A stretch of 64,000 nucleotides of DNA from Planctomycetaceae bacterium (GCA_041398785.1 JAWKUA010000029.1:6931-70930); one strand, 5' to 3'. Positions 36,036 to 45,377 are shown, counted from the first letter of the stretch. Notes: generated by a model from the letters alone, not told the origin. Numbers and translations: made by a program.

Positions 36036-36884
36036 CTATGCAAAAGCTTCCAGCGTGTCGTCGAGCCGCTTGCGAGCGTGGCGGACAACATCAGACAGCG
36101 AATCCCGGTGCAGCGAGAATGAATCGGTGGCCGCCTGAAAAACGTCACCTTCCGCCGTCCAGCGTTCCGGCTGTCCCTCGACCATCCATGCCAAAAAGTT
36201 GGAGATGCACAGGCCGTAGCACAGGTCGGAACCGCAATCGTCCGGAGTATGATGATACTGAACGGCACGCGCAATGGATTCCGGCAGTTTCCATGCCTGA
36301 GCCACCACAGCACCAACCTCGGCATGGTTCACGCTCAGCACAGCCATTTCCCGGTTGATAAATGGCATGTCGACCGACCGATCATGGAGTGCCTTCTTGT
36401 GGTCATCGGTCAGAAACTCCGACAGCACAAGTTTGCCGAAATCGTGCAGAAGGGCAGACAGCAGAAGTTCATCGCTAAGGCGGTTCGACAACAGTTTGGA
36501 AAGCTCCTGACCACACGCCATGCAGGCGACGGCGTGCCGCCAATAGCTGTCCGGTGTCAGGTCGAATGCGGACAAGTCGGGGTTCTTCTTTGGTCGGACG
36601 CTGTCAGACATGGCAATCGATAAGACCGCACCCGACCCGACTCGCAGTATCGCCTCCTCTGTCGAGGCGGTCGGCCGTGAACCATAGGCCGCACTGTTTG
36701 CCAGCCTTAGCAGTCGTCCTACCAGAGTCGCATCAAGTTTGACCGTGCGAACAACGTCGCGCAGGTCATATTGCTCGTCAGCGAACAGATCCATCAGCCG
36801 CGTCAGCGTCAGCGGAAGCGGCGGCAGCGCATTTGCAGTTCTTACAAGTGACTCGTGATCAAGTTGCAGTGGCCCACTTCCCAT
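36036..36884 (-). CDS. HDOD domain signalling protein
   Basis: 282 residues. Residues about 15-215 are an HDOD domain: LPPLPLTLTRLMDLFADEQYDLRDVVRTVKLDATLVGRLLRLANSAAYG is the classic opening, followed by ALLHDFGKLVLSEF and HAEVGAVVAQAWKLPESIARAVQYHH. HDOD proteins resemble HD-GYP/HD phosphohydrolases but usually lack activity and act as signalling scaffolds. GGAGG lies 7 bases before the ATG. It is the last gene on the minus strand after the chemotaxis cluster, separated by about 600 bases. Confidence 0.88.
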   Translation of the reverse strand: MGSGPLQLDHESLVRTANALPPLPLTLTRLMDLFADEQYDLRDVVRTVKLDATLVGRLLRLANSAAYGSRPTASTEEAILRVGSGAVLSIAMSDSVRPKKNPDLSAFDLTPDSYWRHAVACMACGQELSKLLSNRLSDELLLSALLHDFGKLVLSEFLTDDHKKALHDRSVDMPFINREMAVLSVNHAEVGAVVAQAWKLPESIARAVQYHHTPDDCGSDLCYGLCISNFLAWMVEGQPERWTAEGDVFQAATDSFSLHRDSLSDVVRHARKRLDDTLEAFA

Positions 36885-37485
36885 GGAAATCCCTCCGATT
36901 GCTCATCAACACAGATTCCACTGGAATAAAGTCGACAAGGGATCCGAAGGCGGGTCTTACCCCAGTCCCATGTCAACACCAACGCTGAATTATAGATCGT
37001 CCGTAGGAATTCGAGAACATGACATTGAACGAGAAAAGGGATTTCACTCGTGGGGATGATGTCAGGTGCTCCCTGAAATCCAGGAAACTGCAGCCATGCC
37101 TGCCGCTTGCGCCGCCTGATCTGTTGCTGGAGTTGTGGAAGGCACGTGACCTGACTGCGGGTTTTGCACCAGCGCGTGAGTTGCAATACGCGCGCGGCGA
37201 CGTGATCCACACGAGCGCGCCGACGTCGGAAGTCGGTTCCGGCGGCCCGACGGAACCCGTCCGCAGCAGCCTCGGGCGCAGGCTGTCGCGCGACGGGCTG
37301 TCCACAGATTTCACTGAGGCACACAGATTGTTCACGTCCCGCCGAAGCAGCGGCGCGGGTTGGGCTGACTCGACGGAGCCCGCAGCAAGACGGTGCCTGC
37401 TGCGCGCGGCGACGGGTCGATCCGCGCGGCGTGAATCGAAGGTCCGAAATCACGCCGTGTCCCGAATGGGCGACGACGATCGGAA
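36885..37485. other. 600-base gap between the HDOD gene and the chemosensory cluster
   Basis: Several open frames exist on both strands but none has a domain, ribosome site or protein-like composition. The HDOD promoter should lie near 36900-37000. No repeat or RNA gene was recognised. Confidence 0.45.
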
Positions 37486-37962
37486 TCAGAGGCATCCGGA
37501 AACGTCAAAGTGACATCTTCCGTAGCGTGCGACTTCGAATCCGAAATCCTTCCTGGTACCGGAATCGTGGGCTGCTTTGAGTTCCGCGAAATGTTCGGAC
37601 GCCGGTCCGTGGGCCGTGCGGCCGAGTACCACGCGGCTTCCGTCTGACGGCACAACCAGGTTGACGCAGATGTTGAAGATCTCATCCAGGTTTTCGGCGA
37701 AGCTTTCGGGCAGCACGCCGTCTTTGATGGCTTCGTCGACTCGCCCGGCAGGAATCTGTGTGAGAGCGGCGGCAAGACGGCAGGCGCTTGCGAGATCGCA
37801 GGCACAGTAGCCGACGGCTGTTCCGTCCTGATCCACGTATTCCGCGATGGAGCAGACTTCTCCGGCCTCAGAAGGCGCTGGTTTGACGTCCAGTCCCAGA
37901 AGCCCGTGTACCAGGGCCGTGACTTTTTCCGCGGTGGGAGTCTTGATGGTGATGGTTGTCAT
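37486..37962 (-). CDS. Unknown protein of the chemosensory cluster
   Basis: 158 residues, soluble. It opens MTTITIKTPTAEKVTALVHGLLGLDVKPAPSE. A region EAIKDGVLPESFAENLDEIFNICVNLVV follows, then VVLGRTAHGP. The ENLDEIFNICVN helix is vaguely like the helices of CheC/CheX-type proteins, but the ExxN pair is not clear. I do not recognise the family. It follows cheY by 51 bases on the same strand, so it is likely co-transcribed with cheX and cheY and may tune the same response. Confidence 0.65.
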   Translation of the reverse strand: MTTITIKTPTAEKVTALVHGLLGLDVKPAPSEAGEVCSIAEYVDQDGTAVGYCACDLASACRLAAALTQIPAGRVDEAIKDGVLPESFAENLDEIFNICVNLVVPSDGSRVVLGRTAHGPASEHFAELKAAHDSGTRKDFGFEVARYGRCHFDVSGCL

Positions 37963-38013
37963 GGTCGAAGGTCTTTCTTGGTTGAGTGAGCGAATCGCGG
38001 CGGAAGTGCCGGC

Positions 38014-38376
38014 TCACGCAAGACAGGGCATAAGAGCCGCGTTCAGAGACTGCGCGGTGAATGGCTTCGTCACGAGGAACTGCGCGCCGGATTCGAGCGC
38101 CAGTTCACGGATGTCGTGACCACTTTCGGAGGTAATGAACCCGAACGTAACTTCGGAACCGGATTCGCGAAGCTGCTTCAGGAAATCAATGCCTGACATT
38201 TCCGGCATGTTCCAGTCGCACAGCACAAGATCGGGCTTGTCGGAACCGACCTTTGCCAGACCTTCCTGACCGTTGGTTGCCTCAACAACGTCGCATTTAC
38301 CGACATCGGTTTGTCCCAGAGTGCGTTTGACGATCATTCGCATGGCTTTGCTGTCGTCGACGATAAGTACCTTCAT
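38014..38376 (-). CDS. cheY: CheY-type single-domain response regulator
   Basis: 120 residues, one receiver domain. Acidic pocket VDDSKAMR, phospho-acceptor Asp near residue 54 in CDWNMPEMSG, and the conserved Lys in LVTKPFTAQ are all present. AGAGGT precedes the ATG. It lies between cheX and the unknown protein, so CheX is a natural candidate for dephosphorylating it. A second CheY is encoded at 41336. Confidence 0.92.
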   Translation of the reverse strand: MKVLIVDDSKAMRMIVKRTLGQTDVGKCDVVEATNGQEGLAKVGSDKPDLVLCDWNMPEMSGIDFLKQLRESGSEVTFGFITSESGHDIRELALESGAQFLVTKPFTAQSLNAALMPCLA

Positions 38377-38442
38377 TGGATGACCTCTTTCGTGATGGTA
38401 AGTCTTTGTCTGAGTGGTTCGATCGTAATCCCGCGCCGGCGA

Positions 38443-38895
38443 CTACGTGGCAGCCGGGCACATGTCCATCCAGCGGACGAGCAGCGGAAGGCCCGAAACG
38501 GAGACTGCCGCCAGTTCGCATCCGTCCCACTGGTCATCCGCCGCGCCGCATTCTTCGGAGACGCATGGCAGTGAAAGCTGCGAGTCGCCGTCGTGGATTC
38601 CCTTCACGTTGCCGCCGATCATGTTGACGACTTCTCCGACAGCGTCCCGGATTTCTTCGTCTGCAAGCGTGCCGGGTTCGGCATCAAACATGGTTTCGCC
38701 GATCAGGCTGGCCGTCGCCGACGGTGCCTCAACGATGATCAGTTCCTCAGCCGCACCTGAGATGCGAATCGAGGCCACGACACGCGAATTGCTGAATTCG
38801 TCGCCCGGTGCACCGAGTTCCTGTGTCGGCAGCGCCAGCATTTCGTCAAACACGTTTGAGATAATGTGGCGCATGGTCGGTGTATCAATCGCCAT
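38443..38895 (-). CDS. cheX: CheX-like CheY-P phosphatase
   Basis: 150 residues. The core DEEIRDAVGEVVNMIGGNVKG matches the CheX/CheC signature ExxN on one helix (Glu in GEVVN, Asn in VVNM), the catalytic pair that dephosphorylates CheY-P. RHIISNVFDEML near the start also fits. AGGAA lies 8 bases before the ATG. No CheZ or CheC is encoded nearby, so this is probably the signal-termination factor of the cluster. Confidence 0.82.
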   Translation of the reverse strand: MAIDTPTMRHIISNVFDEMLALPTQELGAPGDEFSNSRVVASIRISGAAEELIIVEAPSATASLIGETMFDAEPGTLADEEIRDAVGEVVNMIGGNVKGIHDGDSQLSLPCVSEECGAADDQWDGCELAAVSVSGLPLLVRWMDMCPAAT

Positions 38896-38906
38896 TCATC
38901 AGTTTC

Positions 38907-39731
38907 CTATCTTGCGACCGGGCGAAAACACACGGTCTTGCCTGCTGAGAATCGTTCAAACGGAACGTCCATTTGAATCAGTGTTTCGCCACCGCCGAGG
39001 AAGAGATATCCATCCGGTCGCATTGCCTGGTAGACGCGCTGAAGAATCTGCTTCTTGGTCTCAACGTCGAAGTAGATCAGAACGTTGCGAATGAAGACGA
39101 CGTCGTATTTGACCGTCGTCGGCCACGGATCCGTAAGATTCAGCTTGCGTGCCTGAACCATACTTCGCAGTTCCGGCTTGACCTGCCAGTTCAGCCCCGC
39201 TCGATCAAAATTCTTTACCAGCATCGATGCCGGCAGACCGCGATTGACTTCAAACTGGCTGTAGACACCTTCCGTGGTCCGGCGGACCATTTCATCCGAC
39301 AGGTCGGTTCCCAGAATCGACACCTTCCATGTCGCAAGCTGCGGAAAGTTGGCTCTCATCAGCATGGCGATGCTGTACGCTTCCTGCCCGCTGGAGCTCG
39401 CGGCCGACCAGACCGACAGCGACCGTTCGGACCGGCGGTCTTCGATCAGTTGCGGCAGGACATTTTCTTTCAGCGCGTCAAATGGCTGCATGTCGCGGAA
39501 GAAGCTGGTTTCGTTGATCGTCATCGCCTCGGTGACGGTCTGATGCAGCGGATTCCCCGGATTCTTCCGCAGTTCCGCGACCAGCGCGTGAACGTCGTGA
39601 AGACCCGCGGACTCGGCAACCGGCTTGAGTCGCGCTTCCAGCAGATAGCTTTGAGATGCCGAAATGACGTTCCCCGACCTCTTTTGAATTGAGGCTCGCA
39701 GATAGTCGATATCAGGCGTTGAAAGTGTCAT
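38907..39731 (-). CDS. cheR: Chemoreceptor methyltransferase CheR
   Basis: 274 residues. It methylates glutamates on receptors using S-adenosylmethionine. Residues about 1-75 are the helical N-terminal domain (PDIDYLRASIQKRSGNVI). NETSFFRDMQPFDAL, SVWSAASSSGQEAYSIAML (SAM site) and YDVVFIRNVLIYFDVETKKQIL follow in order. Eleven bases separate its stop from cheX. Neither receptor in the window ends in an NWETF-like tether, so CheR must dock directly. Confidence 0.93.
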   Translation of the reverse strand: MTLSTPDIDYLRASIQKRSGNVISASQSYLLEARLKPVAESAGLHDVHALVAELRKNPGNPLHQTVTEAMTINETSFFRDMQPFDALKENVLPQLIEDRRSERSLSVWSAASSSGQEAYSIAMLMRANFPQLATWKVSILGTDLSDEMVRRTTEGVYSQFEVNRGLPASMLVKNFDRAGLNWQVKPELRSMVQARKLNLTDPWPTTVKYDVVFIRNVLIYFDVETKKQILQRVYQAMRPDGYLFLGGGETLIQMDVPFERFSAGKTVCFRPVAR

Positions 39732-39793
39732 GGGAGTTGTCTTCAGGTTGTCCTGTCAGTCAGTGTCTGTCGTGAGAGGTAATCGTCGGGAGT

Positions 39794-40879
39794 TCAGCGT
39801 TCGGCCAGTGCGGGAAGTCGGTTGCGCTGCGTCAGACGTGAGATCGCAGCGGGAATCTCGGGAAGCGGCAGCACACTGTCCGCCAGCCCGGCTTCCTGCA
39901 CGGCTCGCGGCATTCCCCAGACGACGCAGGTCGCCTCGTCCTGAACGATGATGGGAGCCCCCTTGCTTTTCAGCAGCCGGCAGCCTTCGGCACCGTCCTT
40001 TCCCATTCCGGTCAGCACAACGCCCAGGCTGCGCCCGCCGAACTGTTCGGCGACAGAGCGAAACAGCACGTCCACCGCGGGACGGCAGGAGTTTTCCTTC
40101 GAGCCCTGGTTGAGTTCCAGGCGGCTGATGCCATCCCGGACCGCCACAGTCATGTGGAAGTCGCCGGGAGCGATCCAGACTTCGCCGGGCCGGATCGGTG
40201 TGCGGTCCGTGCCTTCCCGCACCGTCAGCGGGCAACTTCGGTCAAGGCGTTCCGCCAGAAGCTTCGTGAACAGCGGCGGCATGTGTTGAACGATCACAAT
40301 CGGCACGCGCAGGTCGCCCGGAAGCTGCGAAAGGACATCCGCCAGAGCATTCGGGCCGCCGGTGGACGAGCCGATCGCAATGATCTCGGGGGTTCGAGCG
40401 GAACGCGGCACTTCCGGAATCGTCACGGGGGGACTCGCGGGCACCAGCTTCGGGCGCTGTTCGGAGAATCGCCGGCCCCAGTGCAGTACGACGGGCACCA
40501 ACTGTTCCCTGACGTACTTGATCGAATCCTGAATTGACCCGGAACAGACGGGCTTGGTGACGTAGTCGCTGGCTCCCTTCGACAGCGCTTCAAGTGTGGC
40601 TTCGGCCCCGCGAGCCGTCAGCGAGCTGAACATGATCACCGGCGTGCGGCGATCCGTCTTGCGGATCTCCCGCAGCGCCGTGATGCCATCCATCTCCGGC
40701 ATCTCAATGTCAAGCAGCACGACGTCAGGGTGCTTTGCTTCCTTGAGTTCAACGGCCTGCCGTCCGTTCCTTGCCACGGCAATGACGTTGACGCCCGGAG
40801 TGTTTGACAGCGCTTCACCGACCATCCGCCGTATTACCGCGGAGTCATCAGCAATCAGGACGTTGATGGAAGCCGACAT
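39794..40879 (-). CDS. cheB: Chemotaxis methylesterase CheB
   Basis: 361 residues. The N-terminal receiver (NVLIADDSAVIRRMVGEAL, VVLLDIEMPEMDG, ASDYVTKPV) controls the C-terminal esterase/deamidase. The catalytic Ser lies in AIGSSTGGPNAL, with IVQHMPPLFT and VVLTGMGKDGAEGCRLL completing the active site. It removes receptor methyl groups, opposing CheR. The CheR gene follows 62 bases downstream. Confidence 0.94.
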   Translation of the reverse strand: MSASINVLIADDSAVIRRMVGEALSNTPGVNVIAVARNGRQAVELKEAKHPDVVLLDIEMPEMDGITALREIRKTDRRTPVIMFSSLTARGAEATLEALSKGASDYVTKPVCSGSIQDSIKYVREQLVPVVLHWGRRFSEQRPKLVPASPPVTIPEVPRSARTPEIIAIGSSTGGPNALADVLSQLPGDLRVPIVIVQHMPPLFTKLLAERLDRSCPLTVREGTDRTPIRPGEVWIAPGDFHMTVAVRDGISRLELNQGSKENSCRPAVDVLFRSVAEQFGGRSLGVVLTGMGKDGAEGCRLLKSKGAPIIVQDEATCVVWGMPRAVQEAGLADSVLPLPEIPAAISRLTQRNRLPALAER

Positions 40880-41001
40880 GAGACGACAGACTTTGAAGTG
40901 AATGGTTTCCGGCAGGAACCAGATGATTGAACCGAGTGAACGAACAGAAGTACGGATTGCACAAAACCGTGTTCAATTTCTTTCCAGGTATCAGACATCT
41001 T

Positions 41002-41065
41002 CCCCTCGCCCGCCGAGCGGGAGAGGGAGATCTTTCTGCGTTCAGCAGAAAAATCGGGGTGAGGG
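41002..41065. repeat. REP-like three-armed palindromic repeat
   Basis: Outer arms CCCCTCGCCC and GGGGTGAGGG can pair with G-T wobbles. Two inner hairpins lie between them: CCCGC-CGA-GCGGG and TTTCTGC-GTTCA-GCAGAAA. Similar CCCTCGCCC...GGTGAGGG palindromes recur widely in GC-rich bacterial genomes. It lies in the 456-base cheY-cheB gap, which is otherwise non-coding. Confidence 0.7.
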
Positions 41066-41248
41066 CCGACCGGCTGAGCCGCACGCAACAAGTGGTTGGC
41101 TCCGGCATCCCTGTCCGCGAGAAATCAGCGGAACGCCGATTCCCCGGCGGCCATCCGACGTCGGGGGAGAGTGTGGAGAGCGAACCAGGAGTGACATACC
41201 AAAAGTTGAAGTCCGGCCAGTGCTTCGTCAGGCATGAATCGATGGGTC

Positions 41249-41311
41249 GTGTGCCACTGGCTGTGCCAGTGTTTTCAAAGGTGGAGGACACTGGCACAGC
41301 CAGTGGCACAC
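41249..41311. repeat. Perfect 24 bp inverted repeat downstream of cheY
   Basis: Both 24-base arms match exactly (left arm 41249-41272 starts GTGTGCCACTGGCTGTGCC; right arm 41288-41311) around a 15-base loop. It starts 25 bases after the cheY stop on the minus strand. It could stabilise or end the mcp-cheY transcript, or be a member of a dispersed repeat family. Confidence 0.85.
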
Positions 41312-41335
41312 ATCAAAGACACGATGGACATGGCA

Positions 41336-41722
41336 CTAGACACCCTGAGTCGCCTGCATCCGAACTCCGATCAGTTTCATCTTTTCCACCAAACTGTCGG
41401 CGGTGAACGGCTTCATGACAAATTCGTCGACGCCCGCCATCAGGGCGCGGGCCATCTGAGCGGGTTCGGTTTCGGTGGTCACCATCACGATCTTCTGATC
41501 GCGGTAGGTGTCATCCGCCCGGACCGCCTTTACGAATTCCAGTCCGTTCATCACCGGCATATTCCAGTCGACGAGGATGACCTCGAAGGCGCCGGCTTCC
41601 AGAAGTCGGTCGAGACCCTGTTTGCCGTCTTCCGCTTCCGTGACGCGGAAACCCAGCGGAGTCACGATCTTGGTCAGGATCCGTCGCATCGCCCGCGAGT
41701 CATCTATGATCAAAGCGTTCAT
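41336..41722 (-). CDS. cheY: CheY-type response regulator (second copy)
   Basis: 128 residues, a single receiver domain. DDSRAMRRIL supplies the acidic pair, D52 in VDWNMPVMNG is the phospho-acceptor, and FVMKPFTADSL has the conserved Lys. It differs from the other CheY (38014) at many positions, so it is not a recent copy. It follows the large receptor gene by 96 bases with a stem-loop between them. Confidence 0.93.
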   Translation of the reverse strand: MNALIIDDSRAMRRILTKIVTPLGFRVTEAEDGKQGLDRLLEAGAFEVILVDWNMPVMNGLEFVKAVRADDTYRDQKIVMVTTETEPAQMARALMAGVDEFVMKPFTADSLVEKMKLIGVRMQATQGV

Positions 41723-41772
41723 CAGTTGTCTTTCCGCACAACTCCAGGGGACATTTCAAGGTAAGGGTGGAC

Positions 41773-41800
41773 CCTGTCCGGGCGCCATGGCCCGGACAGG
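41773..41800 (-). other. Perfect stem-loop between the receptor gene and cheY
   Basis: An 11 bp perfect stem, CCTGTCCGGGC/GCCCGGACAGG, with a 6-base loop. No U-run follows on either strand, so it is more likely an mRNA-stabilising or processing structure, or a weak attenuator, than a classical terminator. Confidence 0.6.
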
Positions 41801-41818
41801 ATCGACGAAGTACGCAAC

Positions 41819-44782
41819 TTAAATCCTGAATTTCGACACCAGCGTCTGCAGGGACGTGGAAAGTTCGGACAGCTCACCACCCGCCTGCTGCGTGTTGGCG
41901 GTTCCTTCCTTCGTGCTGGTTGCCGCCGCAGCCACCTGGCTGATGATCTGAGAAATCTGCGTCGTGCCGGTATTGGCTTCCGACACTCCGCGGGAGATTT
42001 CCTGAGTCGTGGCGGTCTGTTCTTCCACGGCCGAAGCGATCGTGCTGGAAACCGAACTGATCTCATTGATGATTTCGGTGATCTCACCAATCGCGATCAC
42101 AGATCCTTCGGTGTCCGCCTGGATGGCTTCAATCCGCCGGCTGATGTCTTCCGTGGCTTTGGCGGTTTCCTTGGCCAGTTCCTTGACTTCGTTGGCGACG
42201 ACGGCGAACCCCTTGCCGGCTTCCCCGGCCCGTGCCGCTTCGATGGTCGCGTTCAGAGCCAGCAGGTTGGTCTGTTCGGCGATCGAGTTGATCACTTTCA
42301 CAACCTTGCCGATTTCGGCACTGCTGGAACCCAGGCTGGTGACCGTCGAGTTCGTGCGATCGGCAACCTCGACAGCCTTGCGGGCGATCGACGCTGCTTC
42401 CGTTGCACTGCGGGCGATTTCGCGAATCGACGCGTTCATCTGCTCGATACCGGCGGCAACCGTCTGCACGTTATGACTGACCTGTTCCGAAGTCGCCGAG
42501 GCGGTCGTTGCCTGCATGGACGTGCTGTCTGCCGTCCGCTGCATTTCCGACGCGGTCACGGTCAACTCCGAAGACGCAGCACTGAGCGTTTGAGCGTTTT
42601 CGGCAATGTCCTTCATGCTGAGCCGCAGGTCGGTCAGCAGTTTTTCGACACCCGTTGCCAACTGGCCCACGGCGTCACTGCCCTTGGCAGGCATTTCGAC
42701 GGTCAGGTCACCCTTTGCCGCAGCCGCGACAACCGTGAGCAACTGGTCGACCTTCTGCTGCATTTCTTCGGCAAGCTGCCGTTCCCGCTCGATGCCGTCC
42801 TGCACGGCCTTTTCACTGGCAAGCTTTTGAGTCACGCATTCCCAGTTCACCAGAGTCCCTGCGAATTTGCCCTCCAGATCTGTAATGCGGCTGGCCTGCA
42901 ACGCGAACGATTCAGGACCAACCTGTATCGTGACCTCATGCGGGAAGTTCTTCGCGTTTGCAATCAGATCCCGTTGATGCTGCGGCTTCCTGTGGAACAC
43001 ATCGATTGACTGTCCAATGATCTGCTCGGCCTTGACCGGCATGTGGGATTCCACTTTCGCAAGCAGTCGGACGGCGGCGGTGTTCACAAACGTGATGACG
43101 TTGCCCTTGTCTGCAAACATCATGGCAGCTGATGCGTTATCCATCATCGCACGAACCTTCGCGTTCTCCACTGCTGCCTGCTTTTGCTCGGTAATGTCGG
43201 CAGCGTACTTCACGACCTTCACCGGCTTGTTGTTCGCGTCGAAGATCGGGTTGTAGGAGGCCTGAATCCAGATCTCCTTTCCACCCTTGCCGAATCGCTT
43301 GAACTCATCCGCCTTGAATTCTCCGTTCCGGAGGTCGGCCCAGAACTTCTTGTAATCAGAGCTGGCCGCGTACGATTCCTCGACGAATATCCGATGATGG
43401 CGGCCCTGGATTTCTTCCAGTTCGAAGCCGACCGTCTTCAGGAAGTTCTCATTGGCGGTGAGGATCGTGCCGTCCAGGTCAAACTCAATCACGGCCTGTG
43501 ATCGGTTGATGGCACTGATCTGACCGTCGTTGTCGGCGGCTTTGTCGACAAACGCAGTCAGCTCATCCAGCATCTTGTTCAGAGCGCGGGACATCCGACC
43601 AAAGTCGCCCTTCACGTGTGTCGAAACTTTCCTGGAGTAATCGCCTTTGGTCGCTGCTTCCAGCGATGCCGTCGCGGCCGATACGACATTGCCGACGCGA
43701 CGGGCGTACAGCCAGGCAGCCACACCGATCACCAGCAGAGTCGCCAGGAATGTGTACCGTGACGCGGTACGCAGACTGTTTGCAGTGGCCAGGGCCTCGC
43801 TGCAGTCGACACGAACCAGCACATTCCACTTCATTCCCGGAAATCCGAGTGCTCCCCGCAGCGGAGCGTAACCGGCGGTCTGGTCGATTCCCTTGCGGGC
43901 ATGGTACGAACGCGTGAGGCTTCCGGCTTCGCCGTCGACAACCCGTGTCGCCGCCTCGACGCCTTTCTCCACCAGATTGAACTTCGCGATGATGTCCATA
44001 TCCCGCACGATCTTGTCCGTCCCGCGAACCGACGGATCGCAGTCCACGATGACGCGGCCCTGGTCATCCAGCAGCGTCAGTTCCGCCGATGCACGGCCCC
44101 GCTGTTTCAGTTCGGTATAAGACGCGAAGACGATTTCTTCGACGACGCTGAACTTCGTCACGTTTTTCCAGATGGCGACAACTTCGCCATTTTCGTCACG
44201 CACCGGTGCCGTGAATCCCAGGGCCAGGCCTTCGTCGGCATAGACTGCCTTCACGTTCTCGTCGACGTGCAGATGCTCGACAACGGTTCCCGTGAAGCTG
44301 CCGTCTTCTGATTCGTAGAATTTCCCCTGAATCGCCCTGCGGAACCAATCCGCATCGGCGAACGACTGCGAGTACAGGTGCTTCGTATCGATCGGTTTTC
44401 CGTCGCTGTCTCGACTGTTGACAGCAACCACTCGTCCGGTGGTGTCGACCAGAAGCGTGAAATAGTAAACGTCATACAGGTCAACGTACTGATTCATGGC
44501 CCGAACCAGCGGGTTGTCTTCGCTCGGATTGCCCCAGTTGTCCTGATTCCGGGTGGCCGGGTTGACTCCGAACGCCTGCACATCGCCGTAGCGTTCGAAG
44601 AGATTGCGATCGATCTTGTTGGCAATTCCTTCGGCGATTGTCCGGTATTCGTTGGCCGTGTCTCCGGCCATCTTGTCAGCGGCTCGCCAGTTGACGTAGC
44701 TCATGATGCTGAGCGGAAGGACGGCAAACCCCAGGCACATCGCAGTCAGCGTTGTCCGAAACGACACGTTCTCGAGTTTCAT
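41819..44782 (-). CDS. Large transmembrane chemoreceptor: dCache, HAMP, two PAS domains, MCP signalling domain
   Basis: 987 residues. Membrane helix 1 lies near 9-30 and helix 2 near 340-360 (TFLATLLVIGVAAWLYA). A dCache-type sensor of about 300 residues lies outside the membrane between them (LYDVYYFTLLVDTTGRVVAVNSRD). Inside come HAMP, PAS 1 (SQAVIEFDLDGTILTANENFLKTVGF, ending ADITEQK), PAS 2 (MMDNASAAMMFADKGNVITFVN), a second HAMP-like segment and the signalling hairpin (EQTNLLALNATIEAARAGEAGKGFAVVANEVKELAKE). The ligand is unknown; PAS domains could add an internal signal such as redox. AAGGAAC precedes the ATG. Confidence 0.92.
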   Translation of the reverse strand: MKLENVSFRTTLTAMCLGFAVLPLSIMSYVNWRAADKMAGDTANEYRTIAEGIANKIDRNLFERYGDVQAFGVNPATRNQDNWGNPSEDNPLVRAMNQYVDLYDVYYFTLLVDTTGRVVAVNSRDSDGKPIDTKHLYSQSFADADWFRRAIQGKFYESEDGSFTGTVVEHLHVDENVKAVYADEGLALGFTAPVRDENGEVVAIWKNVTKFSVVEEIVFASYTELKQRGRASAELTLLDDQGRVIVDCDPSVRGTDKIVRDMDIIAKFNLVEKGVEAATRVVDGEAGSLTRSYHARKGIDQTAGYAPLRGALGFPGMKWNVLVRVDCSEALATANSLRTASRYTFLATLLVIGVAAWLYARRVGNVVSAATASLEAATKGDYSRKVSTHVKGDFGRMSRALNKMLDELTAFVDKAADNDGQISAINRSQAVIEFDLDGTILTANENFLKTVGFELEEIQGRHHRIFVEESYAASSDYKKFWADLRNGEFKADEFKRFGKGGKEIWIQASYNPIFDANNKPVKVVKYAADITEQKQAAVENAKVRAMMDNASAAMMFADKGNVITFVNTAAVRLLAKVESHMPVKAEQIIGQSIDVFHRKPQHQRDLIANAKNFPHEVTIQVGPESFALQASRITDLEGKFAGTLVNWECVTQKLASEKAVQDGIERERQLAEEMQQKVDQLLTVVAAAAKGDLTVEMPAKGSDAVGQLATGVEKLLTDLRLSMKDIAENAQTLSAASSELTVTASEMQRTADSTSMQATTASATSEQVSHNVQTVAAGIEQMNASIREIARSATEAASIARKAVEVADRTNSTVTSLGSSSAEIGKVVKVINSIAEQTNLLALNATIEAARAGEAGKGFAVVANEVKELAKETAKATEDISRRIEAIQADTEGSVIAIGEITEIINEISSVSSTIASAVEEQTATTQEISRGVSEANTGTTQISQIISQVAAAATSTKEGTANTQQAGGELSELSTSLQTLVSKFRI

Positions 44783-44902
44783 TTTCAGTTCCTTTCAGAA
44801 TTGGCGATCAGCCGACGGCTGACTGTTGGTTGAGACATTGTTGGTTGAGACAGGGAAAGCGATGTGATGCCGACGGCAAAAGTGGCTTTCTTCGGCGGTC
44901 GT

Positions 44903-45337
44903 TTACTGCGGTGAAGCGTCAATGACGCGGTCTGTGTCGAGAATCAGCAGCAACTGACCTTTCAGTTTGTAGGCCCCGCGAATGAAGTCGCGCAGCACAC
45001 CCCGGAGAGTCTCCGGAGCCCGTTCGAAGTCCTGCGGCACTGTTTCAATGACGTCAGAGATCCGGTCCACCAGCAGACTGACGGCGCCTTCCCTGCTTCG
45101 TACGACAACATTCAGAGGCTGCTGTTCGGTATCCGCCGCCGGCAGACCGAACCGCTGTCGCAGGTCCAGCGCCGTGACGATCTGGCCTCGCAGATTCATC
45201 AGCCCGCGCACCACCGGCGGCACCAGCGGTACTCGTGTCATGCGCTGGTAACGCAGCACCTCGTGGACCTTGGACACTTCGATGCCCAGGTACAGGTCAG
45301 CAAGGTGGAACGTGCAATAGGATTCAGTCATGTTCAT
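44903..45337 (-). CDS. cheW: Chemotaxis adaptor CheW
   Basis: 144 residues. A single CheW/SH3-like domain that couples receptors to CheA. The opening CTFHLADLYLGIEVSKVHEVLRYQRMTRVPLVPPVVRGLMNLRGQIVTALDLRQRFGLP is the standard family start, and SLLVDRISDVIE completes it. It lies 40 bases after cheA and 120 bases before the receptor gene on the same strand. Confidence 0.94.
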   Translation of the reverse strand: MNMTESYCTFHLADLYLGIEVSKVHEVLRYQRMTRVPLVPPVVRGLMNLRGQIVTALDLRQRFGLPAADTEQQPLNVVVRSREGAVSLLVDRISDVIETVPQDFERAPETLRGVLRDFIRGAYKLKGQLLLILDTDRVIDASPQ

Positions 45338-45377
45338 GGACAGGGTTCTCGATATGTGAACTCAGTGTTCGGGTTCC

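Noticed and set aside
36842..37513. Long frames on both strands in the HDOD-chemotaxis gap
   Set aside because: Compositions are Arg/Ser-rich, without domains or ribosome sites; expected by chance at this GC content.
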